Below are positions 10,362 to 21,819 of a DNA stretch of 64,000 nucleotides, one piece after another. The first letter of the stretch is position 1. Each line of letters begins with the position of its first letter. The notes under the pieces were generated by a model. The model was not told where the DNA came from. It ran no database searches and saw only the letters and a list, made by a program, of their open reading frames with translations. Origin of the DNA: Moniliella sp. 'wahieum' (lineage: Eukaryota > Basidiomycota > Moniliellomycetes > Moniliellales > Moniliellaceae); assembly GCA_003971905.1 (NCBI GenBank), contig RSEE01000080.1, forward strand, positions 248,001-312,000, written 5' to 3'. The position numbers and the translations under genes were made by a program.

Positions 10362-12111
10362 CTTCGTCTTTCCTTTCTCTTTTTGGTCGTTTTGTTAGAC
10401 CAACCGCCGTCGTTGGGTGTTGTTGCTAGGAAGTCTGCAGCGGGCGAATAGCTGTGATGCTCCGCTATCGACAGCCTGCCCTGGGGCGTGACGTCACGCG
10501 CAATGCATGGCTGTGTGTATGACCTGTTGGGTACCTGTCGAGGATGCAATTTACCGGAACCCCGAAGCGCAGACCCACAGCAGCCACAAAAACCACCACC
10601 CACACTTGTTGCGCCCACTAATGACCATGACCGGATGACCAATGATTAATGATGGGCAATGGTGCAGATGAATAACGCACGTTGAATGAATGACCGGGAC
10701 CGGCCGAGCCACCGGACCTAACGCGTAACGGGTCTGCGACATGTGAGGCCAGGAAGCGGTCGCGCCCATCCGCGTATAATAATGGCGCAGCCTACGTTGC
10801 AGAACACAGCGACTAGTGACTTGACTGACCCTGGCCCCATTTCAGATCCCGACTTGGCACGTTTTGTAGAGGCCCACTGTGCCAAGGCCCCAAGGCCCAA
10901 TACTCGATCAATGCCCAGCCCATACACACCCAGCCCCGCCCAACACATACCCCATCCGGCCTGGAGAGATGGCCAGGTCGCGCGGGCGCTGTATGGGCGT
11001 TGTGTGGATCTGGGATCTTGTCTGTGCTCGCCGGTTATCCACATGTGGACGCGGGATGGGAATAGCATGACGGGCCAATGCGACAGCGCAACCGGTTAGC
11101 TAACCGGCTGGTGGGTAGCGGGCAGCGGGTAGCGCTTAGCCTAAGCGCTTAGCGGGTATGGGCGGGTGTCGAGTATCGGTGTATGATTGAGATGACTCGA
11201 TGACTGGTGACCGGTGAGTCGGGGACTATGTCGGTTGGGTAGTGCGTGGGAGCGTAGAACATCGTTCGCGCTTAGACAGAGCACGAGCGGCCGCGCGAGC
11301 GCGAACGGCCTGGTTGTTCCTACGCCGATCTCCGGTGCTGCCACAGGGCCAGTGTTGGTGGAGTCCCACACCGCACCCTCCTCCTGCCACGTGCCGCCCT
11401 GTGCTCAGGTGGCAGGAGGGCAGTCGGGGGAGCGTGGAGACGCGCCAGGGCAGTCGCCGCCACGGCCGAGTGGGCACTGGTGCCTGGGCGTTCCTCTTTG
11501 CTCTGGGCAGCCAGGGGAGCGCGGCAGAGGGCGGGTGTGATGCCGTGATGGTGGGAACAGCACACGTGCCCCCGAGCGCAACCAGCAGCGGGAACTGCCC
11601 CTGTGCGGGGCGGCCCGTACCCACTGGGCAGGCGCCCGTCCAGTGTCCATCGGCGACTTGCGTGGTGCGTGTGACATGGGACATGGCGCATGGCGAGACG
11701 CGCGGTGGTTACATGTTGCAAGGCGCTGGTTGCACTAGCACGCTAGTCATGAGTTACTAGTTACATGCACTGCTGGTGACGGCGGCGATGCTCGCACAGT
11801 CGTGTGCTGCCTGGCCCGATCCACACAGGCGGTGTGCCCGTCTGCGTGCGCCCGTAGCCGTGCCGTCGCAGCTGGGCGAGACGCTGTTGGGTGGTGCGTC
11901 GCAGCCGCTGCGGCTCCTTCGCCTGCATGTCGCCCCGGCGCTGCCCTGCGACGCCCCCTGGCAGCCACGGCTGCATCCATGCAGCAGCAAAACACAGCCG
12001 AGCCGCAGCTGCGTTTAAGCCAGCCGCTTCCTTCTCTTCTTCTCCTCCGCTCCTCTCCTCTCCGCTCCTCTCCTCTCCCCTCCTGTCCTCTCCTGTCCGC
12101 CCGCCTTGTCC
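10362..12111. other. Gene-free 1.75 kb with palindromes
   Basis: No supported gene. Perfect palindromes occur at 11092-11107 (ccggttagctaaccgg) and 11132-11148 (gcgcttag-c-ctaagcgc). Copies of the recurring actagt/tgact motif occur at 10811-10820 and about 11736-11760. A pyrimidine-rich tract (12030-12105: ctcctctcctctccgctcc-like) directly precedes the GT32 start and is probably its core promoter or 5' leader. Confidence 0.45.
11092..11148. repeat. Pair of perfect palindromes
   Basis: A 16-bp self-complementary sequence at 11092-11107 and an 8+1+8 inverted repeat at 11132-11148, joined by gtagcgggcagcgggtag-type direct repeats. Both share the ttag/ctaa core. Confidence 0.75.
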
Positions 12112-13878
12112 ATGTCGGCCCGCTCCCGCTCCGCCTCCGCCATTGCCATCTGGCTCCCCACCGAGCCCAGCAGCGAGGTGGACGAGACCGACGGCGTCCG
12201 CGACTCCATCACCCCCTCAACTCCTCCCCGCCTCCCGCCCACCCGCAGCCCAACAGATGGTGGAGGCGCTCCCCCCCGCCCCGGGCTACTCCCGCCTCTC
12301 TCTCTCCTCCCGTGGGTCCACCGACAGCGACGATGAGGCCGAGGAAAAGTCACCCACACTCCCTACCCATACCCGGCGCCCACCCCCCTTCCGCCCTCCC
12401 CATCTCCACCTCCATCCCCATGCGCATCATCCACCACCCGTTCTTTGTGTTGGCGCACCGCGTCGGTCGCCCTCTTGTCGTTAGCTGCAACTACCGTCGT
12501 CGTCCTCGGCATCCTCTCCCAGCTCTTCCGCCCCCCGCCCTATAATCTCGTTGCGCCTCAGGCCTACGCCCAACTGCTCCACGACTTTGTCGACAACGAG
12601 CAGCTCTCCCCCAGCCAGGGCAAGCATTGGGCTCGTCCCATCGCGTCTCACCCTCGAACAGCTCTCGGTCCGAATGCAAGGCAGGGAGGATGCCGCCCGC
12701 TCCTGCCGGCCCTGCGCACTGCCAAACCGGTGCCCTACCCCATTGCAGACCACCCGCCGGCCGCCATTCCCACCACCATGTTCAGCTCCGATCGCCTCGC
12801 CCCGCCAGCCACGGAGATGGAAGCGTGGAAGGCGACTTGGAGCAACCTTGGGTTCGACCCCACCTTCATCACCGACGATATGGCCGATGCGTTCGTAACC
12901 AGCTACTTTGGTGCCAACACGTCCGATGTGCCCAGTGCAACGGAACAGGCCTGGCGTGCGTTGCCACGGGGCGTCCTACGCGCTGATTTCCTCCGCTACA
13001 TTCTTCTTCTCGTCCAAGGCGGCACATGGGCGGATATGGATGTAACTCCGCTTGCGCATCGTGACAGCTGGGCCGAGCCAGACACGCGATGGGTCCCCAC
13101 CCCGGATCCGAGGCATCTCTCGTCAAAGGGCCACTGTCCTCCTGCGGACCTCGCCCCGCCCCCCCAGAGCCCATTCGGCTTGTGGTCGGGCTGGAGTGCG
13201 AACCGTGGACGTACTTTCTCCATAGTGCACGCGGATGGCTCGAATCTCTCCACATTCTGCCCATGAACCGTCACAGGCAAGTCCAATTTACCCAGTGGGC
13301 CCTGCACCGGCGCGGGCCACCCCGTCTTGGTCGATGTACTACGCCGGATGCTCAAGGCCGACACGCTCTACTCACTCGGCCTACCAGTCCAACATGCCCA
13401 TCGGGTCTCGTACCCCGTCGCGGCCGATGGCGCCCGTCTCGCGCCGGCCCCCAACGCGCATCCGTGGACTGACATTGGCGCCGCGCGGCAATGGACCTCT
13501 CCCATGCCCCTTTACCCCCGCCTGTCCGAGGGAGAGGCCGACGTGCCCGCGTGGCTGCGCTGGCCTCTGTGGCCATGGATGTGGCCCTGGCCTCGATTCG
13601 GCTGGCATCCTCTCAGCGTGGAGGAGTGGACTGGACCGGCAGTCTGGACCGACGCCGTGGTGAGTTACCTCTATGCCGTTGGTGGCATCCGTCCCCGCGA
13701 CCTGTACGGTCTTTCGCATCCGGTCCAAGTGGCCGACGTGCTCATCGCGCCTTCCTCCTGGTTCAATCCGGACCACCGCCGGTGGCACCAGGCCAAGCTG
13801 GTCCACAATTTCCGCGGGTCATGGAAACATGGCGCGGACAGCGTACCGGCCAACCCGCCGCCCAAGCGGTCCCGATGA
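12112..13878 (+). CDS. GT32 (Och1-like) alpha-mannosyltransferase, Golgi type II membrane protein
   Basis: Glycosyltransferase of family 32 (Gly_transf_sug), the Och1/Hoc1 group that builds outer-chain N-glycan mannan in the Golgi. A Ser/Pro-rich cytosolic tail is followed by one membrane anchor (S-V-A-L-L-S-L-A-A-T-T-V-V-V-L-G-I-L, about 12460-12520). The lumenal catalytic domain has V-L-R-A-D-F-L-R-Y-I-L-L-L followed by G-G-T-W-A-D-M-D (the metal-binding DXD). Och1-family blocks follow: H-R-Q-V-Q-F-T-Q-W-A, G-H-P-V-L-V-D-V-L, W-T-G-P-A-V-W-T-D-A-V and A-K-L-V-H-N-F-R-G-S-W-K. The catalytic region crosses frames near 13150 and 13310, and the N-terminal tail also shifts. The start at ATG 12112 is not certain. 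Stop is at 13876-13878. Confidence 0.88.
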
Positions 13879-14291
13879 ACTTCGTCAATTTCGTGGCTCC
13901 TGTTTTCATCCCACCAACCGAACCGCTTGGATAAAGCAATATTCCGCCTTCCTCCCCGACCCAAGCGTATGTTTTGCGTGTGCATCTCTTGCCTGTTTAT
14001 GGACTACTTCGTTCCCCCCTCCCTTTTCCCTTCCTCCCCCCCCCCGCCCATCCTTGGGACATTGAACTTTGCCAGACAATTTGTACTTCTATTGCCTCCC
14101 CCCCTTCATTCTACCCTACCCCCCCACCTTGCTCATGATCCACAATGCCTATGGCGTATGCTTTCCGTCTCGGGCCTTCCCCTGTGCGCGACCTGCATAC
14201 GCTTAGTATAGCCCCCAGCCATCCTACCGGGCTGGATGAATGATATACGGTAGATATGCCTTTTACTTTCTCTCTGCGCGGAAACTGTCAT

Positions 14292-14318
14292 GGGGGGGTC
14301 CCGAGGGGGGACCCCCCC
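14292..14318. repeat. Perfect G/C hairpin, 11-bp stem
   Basis: Stem GGGGGGGTCCC with GGGACCCCCCC around a 5-nt loop (14303-14307). A run of G-rich and C-rich arms such as this could form a stable RNA or DNA structure. No T-run follows. Confidence 0.75.
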
Positions 14319-15411
14319 TGTAGTTTAGGGTATAAACCCTTGGACAGATCAATCGGTGGCTCGTAATACGTTAAGTCCTGCTCCAGATCCTGGTTGAACC
14401 GAGCGGGTGTAGAGGCGAGGGAGAGACCCTCTAGTTTGGGTGGCTGCCTGTGGGTGCAAAGGCCGCAGTCCAGACCCTCCGAGGTAGGAGCCGTGTACGT
14501 AGGGTCGTTAGACCAGCTGAAGGGGTCCAGGAGCTCCGGAATTACTCTGTTCCTCGCAGCGTTACCACACTCGGTACGCTGTAGCTGGCGGGAACAGACA
14601 GAGTCCTAAAGAAGAGCAACGCTACTGATGTGAGTAACCGCGGCTTGCAGTGCACTCGACGCAAGTCGTCAATTCGTAAGCGTAAGGGTGGTAGAAGGCG
14701 GAAGGGCGAGAGAGGAACTGGTAGTCGGGGAGACCAACGGTAATAGACAGGATGGTCGACAAGGACCACAGCTAGCAAGCCTTAGACATGGCTGCTTATA
14801 TACAGCAGAAGGAACCGGGCCTCAAGTGCCTCATGTGCATGACAGGTATAGACGAATGTGGGGCACTTCCCAGAAAGGTAAAAAGACTAATGCACAGCCC
14901 TTTCTCTCCAAGGCGCTGACGCGGCGCAGTCGGGCGCAGCAGGAAGGGTTCTGACAAGACTGGGCGCAATGGGCACAAAGCATCGTATTACCGATAAGCC
15001 AATGCGGCCATGGCGGGCCGCGGATGTATCCGCAGCAAGGATAAGGTGTCGACTGGCTCTCTCTCGCTAGTCTAACCGGACTGACGCATGTTGGGCTGAG
15101 ATGTCTACGACATGCGGGGCTCAGCGTCCGGAGATAACCGGAGCGCCCCGTAACATAAGTGACCCCGTGAGCGAGAGGCACAGGAAGTATCGGTTTGGGT
15201 ATACTATAGCAATCACACGACGAAGAGATTGAAGACGGGAGAAGTTGGTGACCCTCTCCTGTTGCTGTAATTGGGTCCGGGGATTCCGTCGTTTTCGTTC
15301 GTGGTAATGCCTTCGTACTGCTTGTGGACAGCACTCGGCCCTCTCGTTTATAACCCCCCTTCAGCAGTTTGCTGGGCTGGCCGCCCAGCGGAATTCAGGC
15401 GCCCACATGCG

Positions 15412-15450
15412 ACTTGAATATTCAATTGAATCTTCAATCTTGAATCTGCT
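15412..15450 (+). promoter_or_regulatory. GAA/TTC array upstream of CUE3-like gene
   Basis: Reads GAAtaTTCaattGAAtcTTCaatcttGAA: five alternating HSF-type half sites about 100 bp ahead of the ATG at 15538. Spacing is not the strict 2-nt spacing throughout, so HSF binding is plausible but unproved. Confidence 0.4.
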
Positions 15451-15537
15451 CTCTTGAGCTTGACGCCTCCGCTCGTCGTACCCGTCCTAGCCCACTCACC
15501 TCCACCTGCCCTTCCTCCCTCTCCGCCTGCCTTCCGC

Positions 15538-17254
15538 ATGGTCGCCATCCCCGCGTCTCAGCTGAGCACCGGCCTTGTCCTGCTGCAGGCGGCTGGCCAG
15601 TTCCCACCTGGCGCCGAGGGCCTCGTGCACGCCCACCTCGCCCTCACGGCCCAAACGTATGCCGAGACGTTGCTGCTGCCCACCTGTCTGCACGACGCCA
15701 GCCTGGTCGCCGGTACACGAGCCGCGCTCGCCCTCGTCCACGCCCACAGCATGCCAATCGACCTCCCTACCATCCAAGCTGCGCGCTGGCTTGCGCTTGC
15801 CGCGCCCACCACGACTGCTGCTGCTGCTGCATCGCGCAAGGTGCTGCCCCCGCCTACCGTCCTGGGACAAGTGGAGGCGGCCTTGTCCTCGGCCGATGGC
15901 ACGCCGCTGCCGAGCAGGAAGAGCGTGCGCGCGCTCGCGGCCCTCGTGTGGGCGTGCCAGGCAGGATCTGAGGTCTGGACCCCGCTCGAGTGGGGGGAGA
16001 ACGGGTCATGTCCCTCGCTGCCCATCTGGTCCGGCTCTACCACCTTGCGCGCCAGCAGGACGCAGTGGAGGGCCTGGCTTTGGCGTGGGACGTGCTGGAG
16101 TGCACCTTGCTTTTATCCGCCCGTGCACCGCCGTATGTGTTGGAGATCTTGGCGGACCTGCGGGACGAAGCACATGGACTGCAACATTCGCTTGCTACCT
16201 CGGGCCAAGTAGACGAGGACTTGGGCCGCTACCTTCCCCTCTCCTTGGCCCTGGGTGAGAGCGTAACCCAGTACGCCTCCCTCCAACCGTCCCACTCTCC
16301 CCGATCTCCATCACCGCCGCCGTCGCCACCCCCGCCACCGCCGTTGGTCCAACGCAACAATATCTTTTCCGACGCGGACCTGTTGCGCGCCCAGCGGCTT
16401 CGGAGGGACGTGCCCCTGTCGGCGCTGGACGAGGCGAGCAAGAAAGCGATTGTGGCGCGTGGTTTGGCCGAGAGCGAGGACGAAGAAGAAGGCACGACAC
16501 TGGGCACGTTTGGTGTCAACCCGTTTGGTCGGGCAGTCGAGGACGGGGGAGGGGAAACGTCGTCGTCGGACGAAGAGGCGGTGGTGCCGAAAGAGCCTGT
16601 CGAGGAGGACCAAGAGCCAACGGGCTTGTGGAGGCGACAAAGGGTTGTTCGTGCATCCGATCCGCGCGGCGTCAACGAATGGCGCACCCGCGCTCACGAT
16701 TGGCAAGCTTCCTCGGACGACGAGACGGACTTGCCCGGTCCCAAGGCGCCCATCGCCGCCGCTTCGGCTACCCCCAGCTGGTCCAGCTCCAGCTCCCACC
16801 GGCATCCAGCTCGGCGACGAAAAAGTCCTCTTGGCCGCCTACGCCGCCAGTGCCGACCACCTGTCCAAGGCGGGCCGCGGAACCAAGCCCCGATCTCACC
16901 TCAAGGCCGCCCCTCGGCGGCCGATGGGACGATCATCAGATCGAGTCGTGGAGCAGCATGTTGGCTCGCAACCCTAAAAAGGATGCACTCCTAGCACCCT
17001 ACCAACGCACCGGCTTGCCCGCTGGCGGCAATCCCAACCTGCGTCTTGGTCCGGGCCAGGGCAACAGCAACAGCAGCAGCGGCGGCGGCGGCGGCGGGGC
17101 ACAAACCAAGGGCAAAGCCAAAGCCAACGACGGGGACAAGAAACCTCCCTTGTCCGAACGCGAGCGCCGCAACAAGGAGCGCAGGGGCAACGTGGCGCGT
17201 CAACGCGGCGCCGATCGTAAGGCGGCCAAGACGGGCATGTTCCCAACCACCTAA
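15538..17254 (+). CDS. CUE3: Cue3/ASCC2-like ribosome quality-control trigger subunit
   Basis: Likely homologue of yeast Cue3 (Rqt3)/human ASCC2, a subunit of the RQT complex that splits collided ribosomes. Supporting blocks, in family order, are N-N-I-F-S-D-A-D-L-L-R-A-Q followed by PLSALDEASKKAIVARGLAE and an acidic stretch, then D-D-H-Q-I-E-S-W-S-S-M-L-A-R-N, and the basic C-terminal tail E-R-R-N-K-E-R-R-G-N-V-A-R-Q-R-G-A-D-R-K. The last is the family's Asn/Arg-rich terminus. A clear ubiquitin-binding CUE motif was not seen; it may be lost in low-complexity sequence or a frame break. Frame changes occur near 15990 and 16830. The start ATG 15538 opens the first good frame (M-V-A-I-P-A-S-Q-L). 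Confidence 0.62.
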
Positions 17255-18268
17255 CCCTCCACCCTGTTTCGTTTCCCCTCAACCCCTTGGCCCTTTGGAC
17301 TCCACTTCCCTCCTACCTACTCACCTACTCCTCGTCCCATGGTGCCTTGTGCTTGGCCCTTCACGCCCCTCATTTCATCCGAAGTGTCCTGCCACATCAT
17401 TCTTTTTCCTAGGATGGCGCCTTTTGGTTTTCTCGAGTCGGCCGCTTGCACCCAGCTCGTTGCTGCCAAGTCGTGCACGGCTTGAGATGAGGCCCACGAG
17501 AAGAATGCAGGTGCGCATGATAGTACTGTAGGCGTGGCACTTTGACGTGTCAATATTTGGGTTCAACTTGGCCGGTGGCTGCCGGGACTCAGAGACCACT
17601 ACAGGAAGCCCACTGGTGGGTGTCACAGCACTGCACGCACTCTTCCTTGTATTTCATTGGGCAGTTGGTGTCCTGTCTCCAATGCACCTCACTGCGGCGC
17701 TCCTTGCTTCCCTCGCGTAATTTCAACCTCCCTATCGCCAGTCGCCTATCGCCTAACCACCTCTACTGCAGCAATTTGCTCCTCGGCACTGGAGTGCCCG
17801 CTTCCATGGCACATGCATCCTGCAGCATCGCCGTCAGACAGCGGTGCAATGGCATGTGCCCGTTGAGAACGCGGGCGTTATGTACGTTATGGGAGAATAC
17901 CTATATGCCATGCCGGGGCAACGTGGGCCTACTCCTACGTTTGCCCATCCTCACTCAAACAGGATGTACTCCGAGCGGGCTGCGAATACAGAACGCGCTC
18001 AGGGCGTAAGCAAGGCAAAGAAGAAAGAGGGAGATTTAGGAAGACCGTGAAGCAAGAAAAATGGATGGGCCAAGACATGGATAATGGACCTGTGTAATAT
18101 GGCGGGCGATCGTAAACTGCGCATGGCGCGCACCAGCCGTAGCTTTCCCCGCAGGGGAAGACGGACGATGCAGTTGTGCATGAGAGCAAAAGATAAGGGG
18201 AAAAGGGGAGACTGCAGTAGATAGGGAAAACGGTAATGTGAGGTCGGGATTACAGCATGGTAGCAGCA
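17255..18268. other. Convergent intergenic region
   Basis: About 1 kb between the 3' ends of the CUE3-like (+) and GMC oxidoreductase (-) genes. No coding motif or RNA gene was recognised; open frames are short. Confidence 0.45.
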
Positions 18269-20476
18269 TCACGACAGCCGCAACGGCCACCCCACCGAGG
18301 CAGGAGAAGGTCCGGTGAGATGCCGCGGACTTCTTGGAGGTGGCACCATTCCCGCCGAGGGGGCCGCCTTAGTCGAGGCCGCGGCCGGGGAGGCCGAAGA
18401 GGAGGCCGACGAAGGCGCACCAACAGGCTGGTACGTCTGTCCCTTGGCCGTGGCTTGGATCATCTCGGCACCAATTTCGGCCAGGCCATAGGTGATGGTC
18501 ATCAAGTGCTGCGACATGGACAGCGGCGGGACACTGGAATCTACACGCAGGTTCTGCGTATTGTACACCTTGAACTCTTGGTCCACCACGCCACCCAACT
18601 CGAGCGGAAGCATACTGTTGGACGAGCTGGGGTGGTACTCGGTACCCGACGAGTTGGCCACAAACGTGTCCCAGTCCTGGTCCGATTGCACCGCAGTGCC
18701 AGGGGAGAGTTCGGCGTTGGTGTACAGCGACAGCGGCGCCGCCGTGCCCACCTGCCGGGCAAACCGACATCCGTCACGCATGATCTGCTTGTCCTCCTCG
18801 TACAGCAAGTAGGCCGGGTCGATCAACGGCGGGTCAAAGGCCGAGGTGGAGTTGATCTTGACACTGCCACGGGACACGGGGTGCTGCAGGCCGCATTCGA
18901 CAAGAATGTTGCCGTACGTGTTGCCCAGCAGGATCTCAACCGTGGGCACATCTTGAGGATACAACGTATCGGCCAACTCGTAGCTCGTCGCATTAAAGCC
19001 CGCCTTGACCGTGTCGGGGGCATTGTAGGACTGCACATAGTTCGCAATGTTGGACCGGTAGGTGCTGATGAAGGATTCCGTTGCGTTTTCCCTACAATCT
19101 TGCTCAGCGGCACGTAGGCCGTGGCCGAGTTGACGTAGCTGTCAACCGTTGTTTGCCAGTCACCTTGGACGGAGGCATGGTCACATTCGCTTGAGGCGAG
19201 AAGGTGACGGCGGTCGAGACATGGTCTTGGAGGTTGAACCCCACGCCTGGGACGTTGGCCACCTGCTTGATCCCCAGCGGGTTCAGCACCGAACTATCGC
19301 CCACACCCGACAGCTGCAACAACTGCGGCGAGCCAATCACACCAGCCGAGATGATGACCTCGTTGTTGGCAGAGACGGTGTAGGTGGGCTGGTTGGCTGC
19401 CGCGGCGAATTGGATGCCGGTCGCCTTGGGCGTCGAAGCGGACGTGTCAACACAATCTTGGTCGCCTGGTAGCCCGTCAAGACATGCAGGTTGGGACGGT
19501 AGACGACGGGGTCAAGGTAGCCCGTGCGGGAAAAGGAGCGGGTCCAGTTGCTCGGGTTGATCGCACTGGCCGAGAGAAAGGGACCCGAGTTGTTGCCGCC
19601 ATAGGCATCCTTGTTGAGGGAGATGCCCGAGACAGTGGTGATGGCCTGCAGGAAGGCACCCACATCAGCGTACGAGGTGGCGGGGAACGAGTAGTGCACC
19701 GGCCCATTCTCGCCATGCGACGTTTGGTTGTACGGGACGAGCGAGTGTTTCCGGCCCGGGTCACCGGCGGTAATGATCCGGTCGGCAGCCGGCTGGACGG
19801 GGGTGTAGGTCTCGGATTTCTTCATCGCATCCAACACGTTGGCCCAGGACCAGGTGGCCTAGCGTCGGCCCCCAAGGGCTCCACCAGCTTGGCCCAGCTG
19901 TCCTGCTCCGCCGCCGGCTGACGCACAAGGTACAACCCATTGATCGCACTCGACCCACCGAGAGTCTTGCCACGGGGCCAGGGCAGGACGCGGTTGTACA
20001 TGGTGGACTGCGCGTGGTCTTGTAAGCCCAGTCCATGTCGGTGCCCACAGCCGAGTCGTACACCTGCATGAGAGGGGGGATGTTAGCACCAAATCAGAAG
20101 CATGACAAGAAGAGTCGATAACAGGGCGCAATCCACCTACATTGGCGGCCGGAGTCGTGAGACTTGTTTGGCCTTCGCCACTGGGGCCAGCCTCGACGAC
20201 GGCGACGGTGGTGGTGGCGTTCTCGGTGAGGCGAGAGGCAAGGACGAGACCGGCATTGCCGCCTCCGACAATCACATAGTCGAACGTCTGGCCGTCAAAC
20301 GCTTGGCCGTTGGTGGAGATGCCGTTGGGCACACCACCAGTGGCGCGGTGAGTGTAGCGGTGCTCAAAGCCAGCGTGGTGGTGGGGGTCGGCAGCAGCGG
20401 CGAGAGCAGCAGAGCTGGTGGCTGCGACGACGGCATGGACGAACGCAAGGCGGCGGCGATTGGAGGGGCGACCCAT
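18269..20476 (-). CDS. Secreted GMC-family FAD oxidoreductase
   Basis: Glucose-methanol-choline oxidoreductase (aryl-alcohol/glucose oxidase type), expected to oxidise an alcohol or sugar with FAD and give H2O2 outside the cell. It starts at ATG 20476 with a signal peptide (basic MGRPSNRRR then an Ala-rich core). FAD-binding Y-V-I-V-G-G-G-N-A-G-L follows, with GMC signature 1 RGKTLGGSSAING, signature 2 GVIGSPQLLQLSGVG and the C-terminal active-site region E-Y-H-P-S-S-S-N-S-M-L. A second histidine in S-Q-H-L-M-T-I-T-Y-G is probably the catalytic pair partner. An intron at 20064-20140 is in phase 0. Frame breaks occur near 19950, 19850, 19440 and 19080. The C-terminus is a Ser/Ala-rich tail whose end is uncertain. 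The exact substrate cannot be read from sequence. Confidence 0.9.
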
Positions 20477-21080
20477 GGTCAAGGAAGAAAGAGCGTGTGG
20501 GGAAGGGGAGGGAGAAGGGGGAGGCGGGGCGAGGCGCAAGAGACGGAGGTGGAGATGGAGGTGGAAGGGAAGGTGCAACGGGCGTGGCCCACTAAAGAGG
20601 GTGTGGGTCGGCGCGAGAGACAGAGGCGGCTGCGGTGGCATGGCGCAGACTGGTGTGGTGGCCAGTGCGGATGGGAAAGGGCAGAGCGTCGGACCTACTC
20701 CGGTGGAGGAGGTGGTGTGGGCTGGTGCTGGGCGCTGAGACTGCGTACTCAGCCTCAGCGCGCCAGCGCCAGAGGCCAGGAACGCAGACAGGAAAGCAGG
20801 CACGCGTGCCGGCCGGCGTAGCGCCTGCAGCACACAGTGTTCTTCTGGTGCCGGTGAGCGGCGCCACGCCCGCACGGGATCGGCGCGCCCACCGGCACAG
20901 GCACAGTGTCCGCGCCGGCATGCCGGCCACGTGGGGGCGATCGCACCAGCACGGGGGCAGTGCATGGCTGGAGGCGTTCACCTTTGCCGGAGTGGGATGG
21001 TCGATGGTGGATGGCGTGCACTAGCGCACTATGCCGCGGTTAATATGTTTGGCGCATAACGCGAACGCGTAACCGGCAGT

Positions 21081-21102
21081 GAGATCTGAGATCTGAGATC
21101 TG
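21081..21102. repeat. Tandem palindrome gagatctgagatctgagatct
   Basis: Three overlapping copies of an AGATCT-centred motif about 600 bp upstream of the GMC gene. Single copies occur at about 21646, 23446-23464 and 44033-44042. Confidence 0.75.
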
Positions 21103-21321
21103 CGTTCTGAGTAATCCACAAGCGGTTTAGTGCTGGATTCTATCAGGCTGTATCAAATGTCGGATGCGCGGCTGTCACTGTTAGCACTTGCTCCATGCGA
21201 CTCGACAGGTGCGATAACTTCGATGGCTGCCAGGTCACCATCACATGTCGCCTGTCACAAATGTCACTTGGGCACCGATCGTCAAGCGCGTCAGCTTCAA
21301 GCTTTTCAACTCGTCACCATC

Positions 21322-21350
21322 AGTCACTAGTCACTAGTCACTAGTCACTT
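21322..21350. repeat. Tandem 9-bp repeat (tcactagtca)
   Basis: Direct 9-bp copies of tcactag..., related to tgactagtgactag at 1181-1195 and gactagtgac at 10811. Each unit contains the ACTAGT palindrome. Confidence 0.75.
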
Positions 21351-21819
21351 GACTAATCGCTGTGACATATGACTGTGACGAGTCTTGTGACTGAGCAGCC
21401 AAGCGAACCGCAGGTGCAAGCCCTTGGCCTTCTAGGCCTTGTACGCGCTTACGCCTTAGGCCTTACGCCTTACGCTTTATATGATAACCCTCCCGATAGC
21501 TCAGTCTCCGACCTCAGTGCCTCAGCCACCCAACCCGCCCAGGCTGAGGCCGAGCCTCAGCGCGCAGACCCCTGGATAGGGTCAACCTATTACCAAAGTC
21601 GGCCAAACTCCGTCTGCTGCTAGGAAAGCGGCGACACTTCTCACACCTCAGATCTCATGGTGCTTCTTCAAGCTTCAAGTTGAAGCTTCATCCTCTCCCA
21701 ACTCCGCTTCCTCATGAAGAACACCGCGCTCATTCTTCAGGCACACGGTCGTGAATCGCGGCGGCACAACGAATCATCTTCATTTTTTGGATCAGTAGTT
21801 CGACGTTGAGCTGCGCTTT

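Larger units (their letters stand above)
13879..15537. other. 1.66-kb region without a recognised gene
   Basis: The GT32 3' flank is C-rich (14025-14120). From about 14280 to 15350 the sequence changes character: it opens with a perfect 11-bp hairpin (14292-14302 with 14308-14318) and continues as about 1 kb of structured-looking, stop-rich, non-coding sequence. Just before the next gene, 15412-15450 carries an alternating GAA/TTC array resembling heat-shock elements. Confidence 0.4.
20477..21819. promoter_or_regulatory. GMC promoter region and QOR 3' flank with recurring motifs
   Basis: Holds three kinds of short repeats: overlapping gagatctgagatctgagatctg (21081-21102), three and a half copies of agtcactagtc (21322-21350), and cttcaagcttcaagttgaagcttc (about 21664-21690). 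cctcagatctcatgg is at about 21646-21660. No gene was supported; a short frame at 21369-21623 has no family features. Confidence 0.5.
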
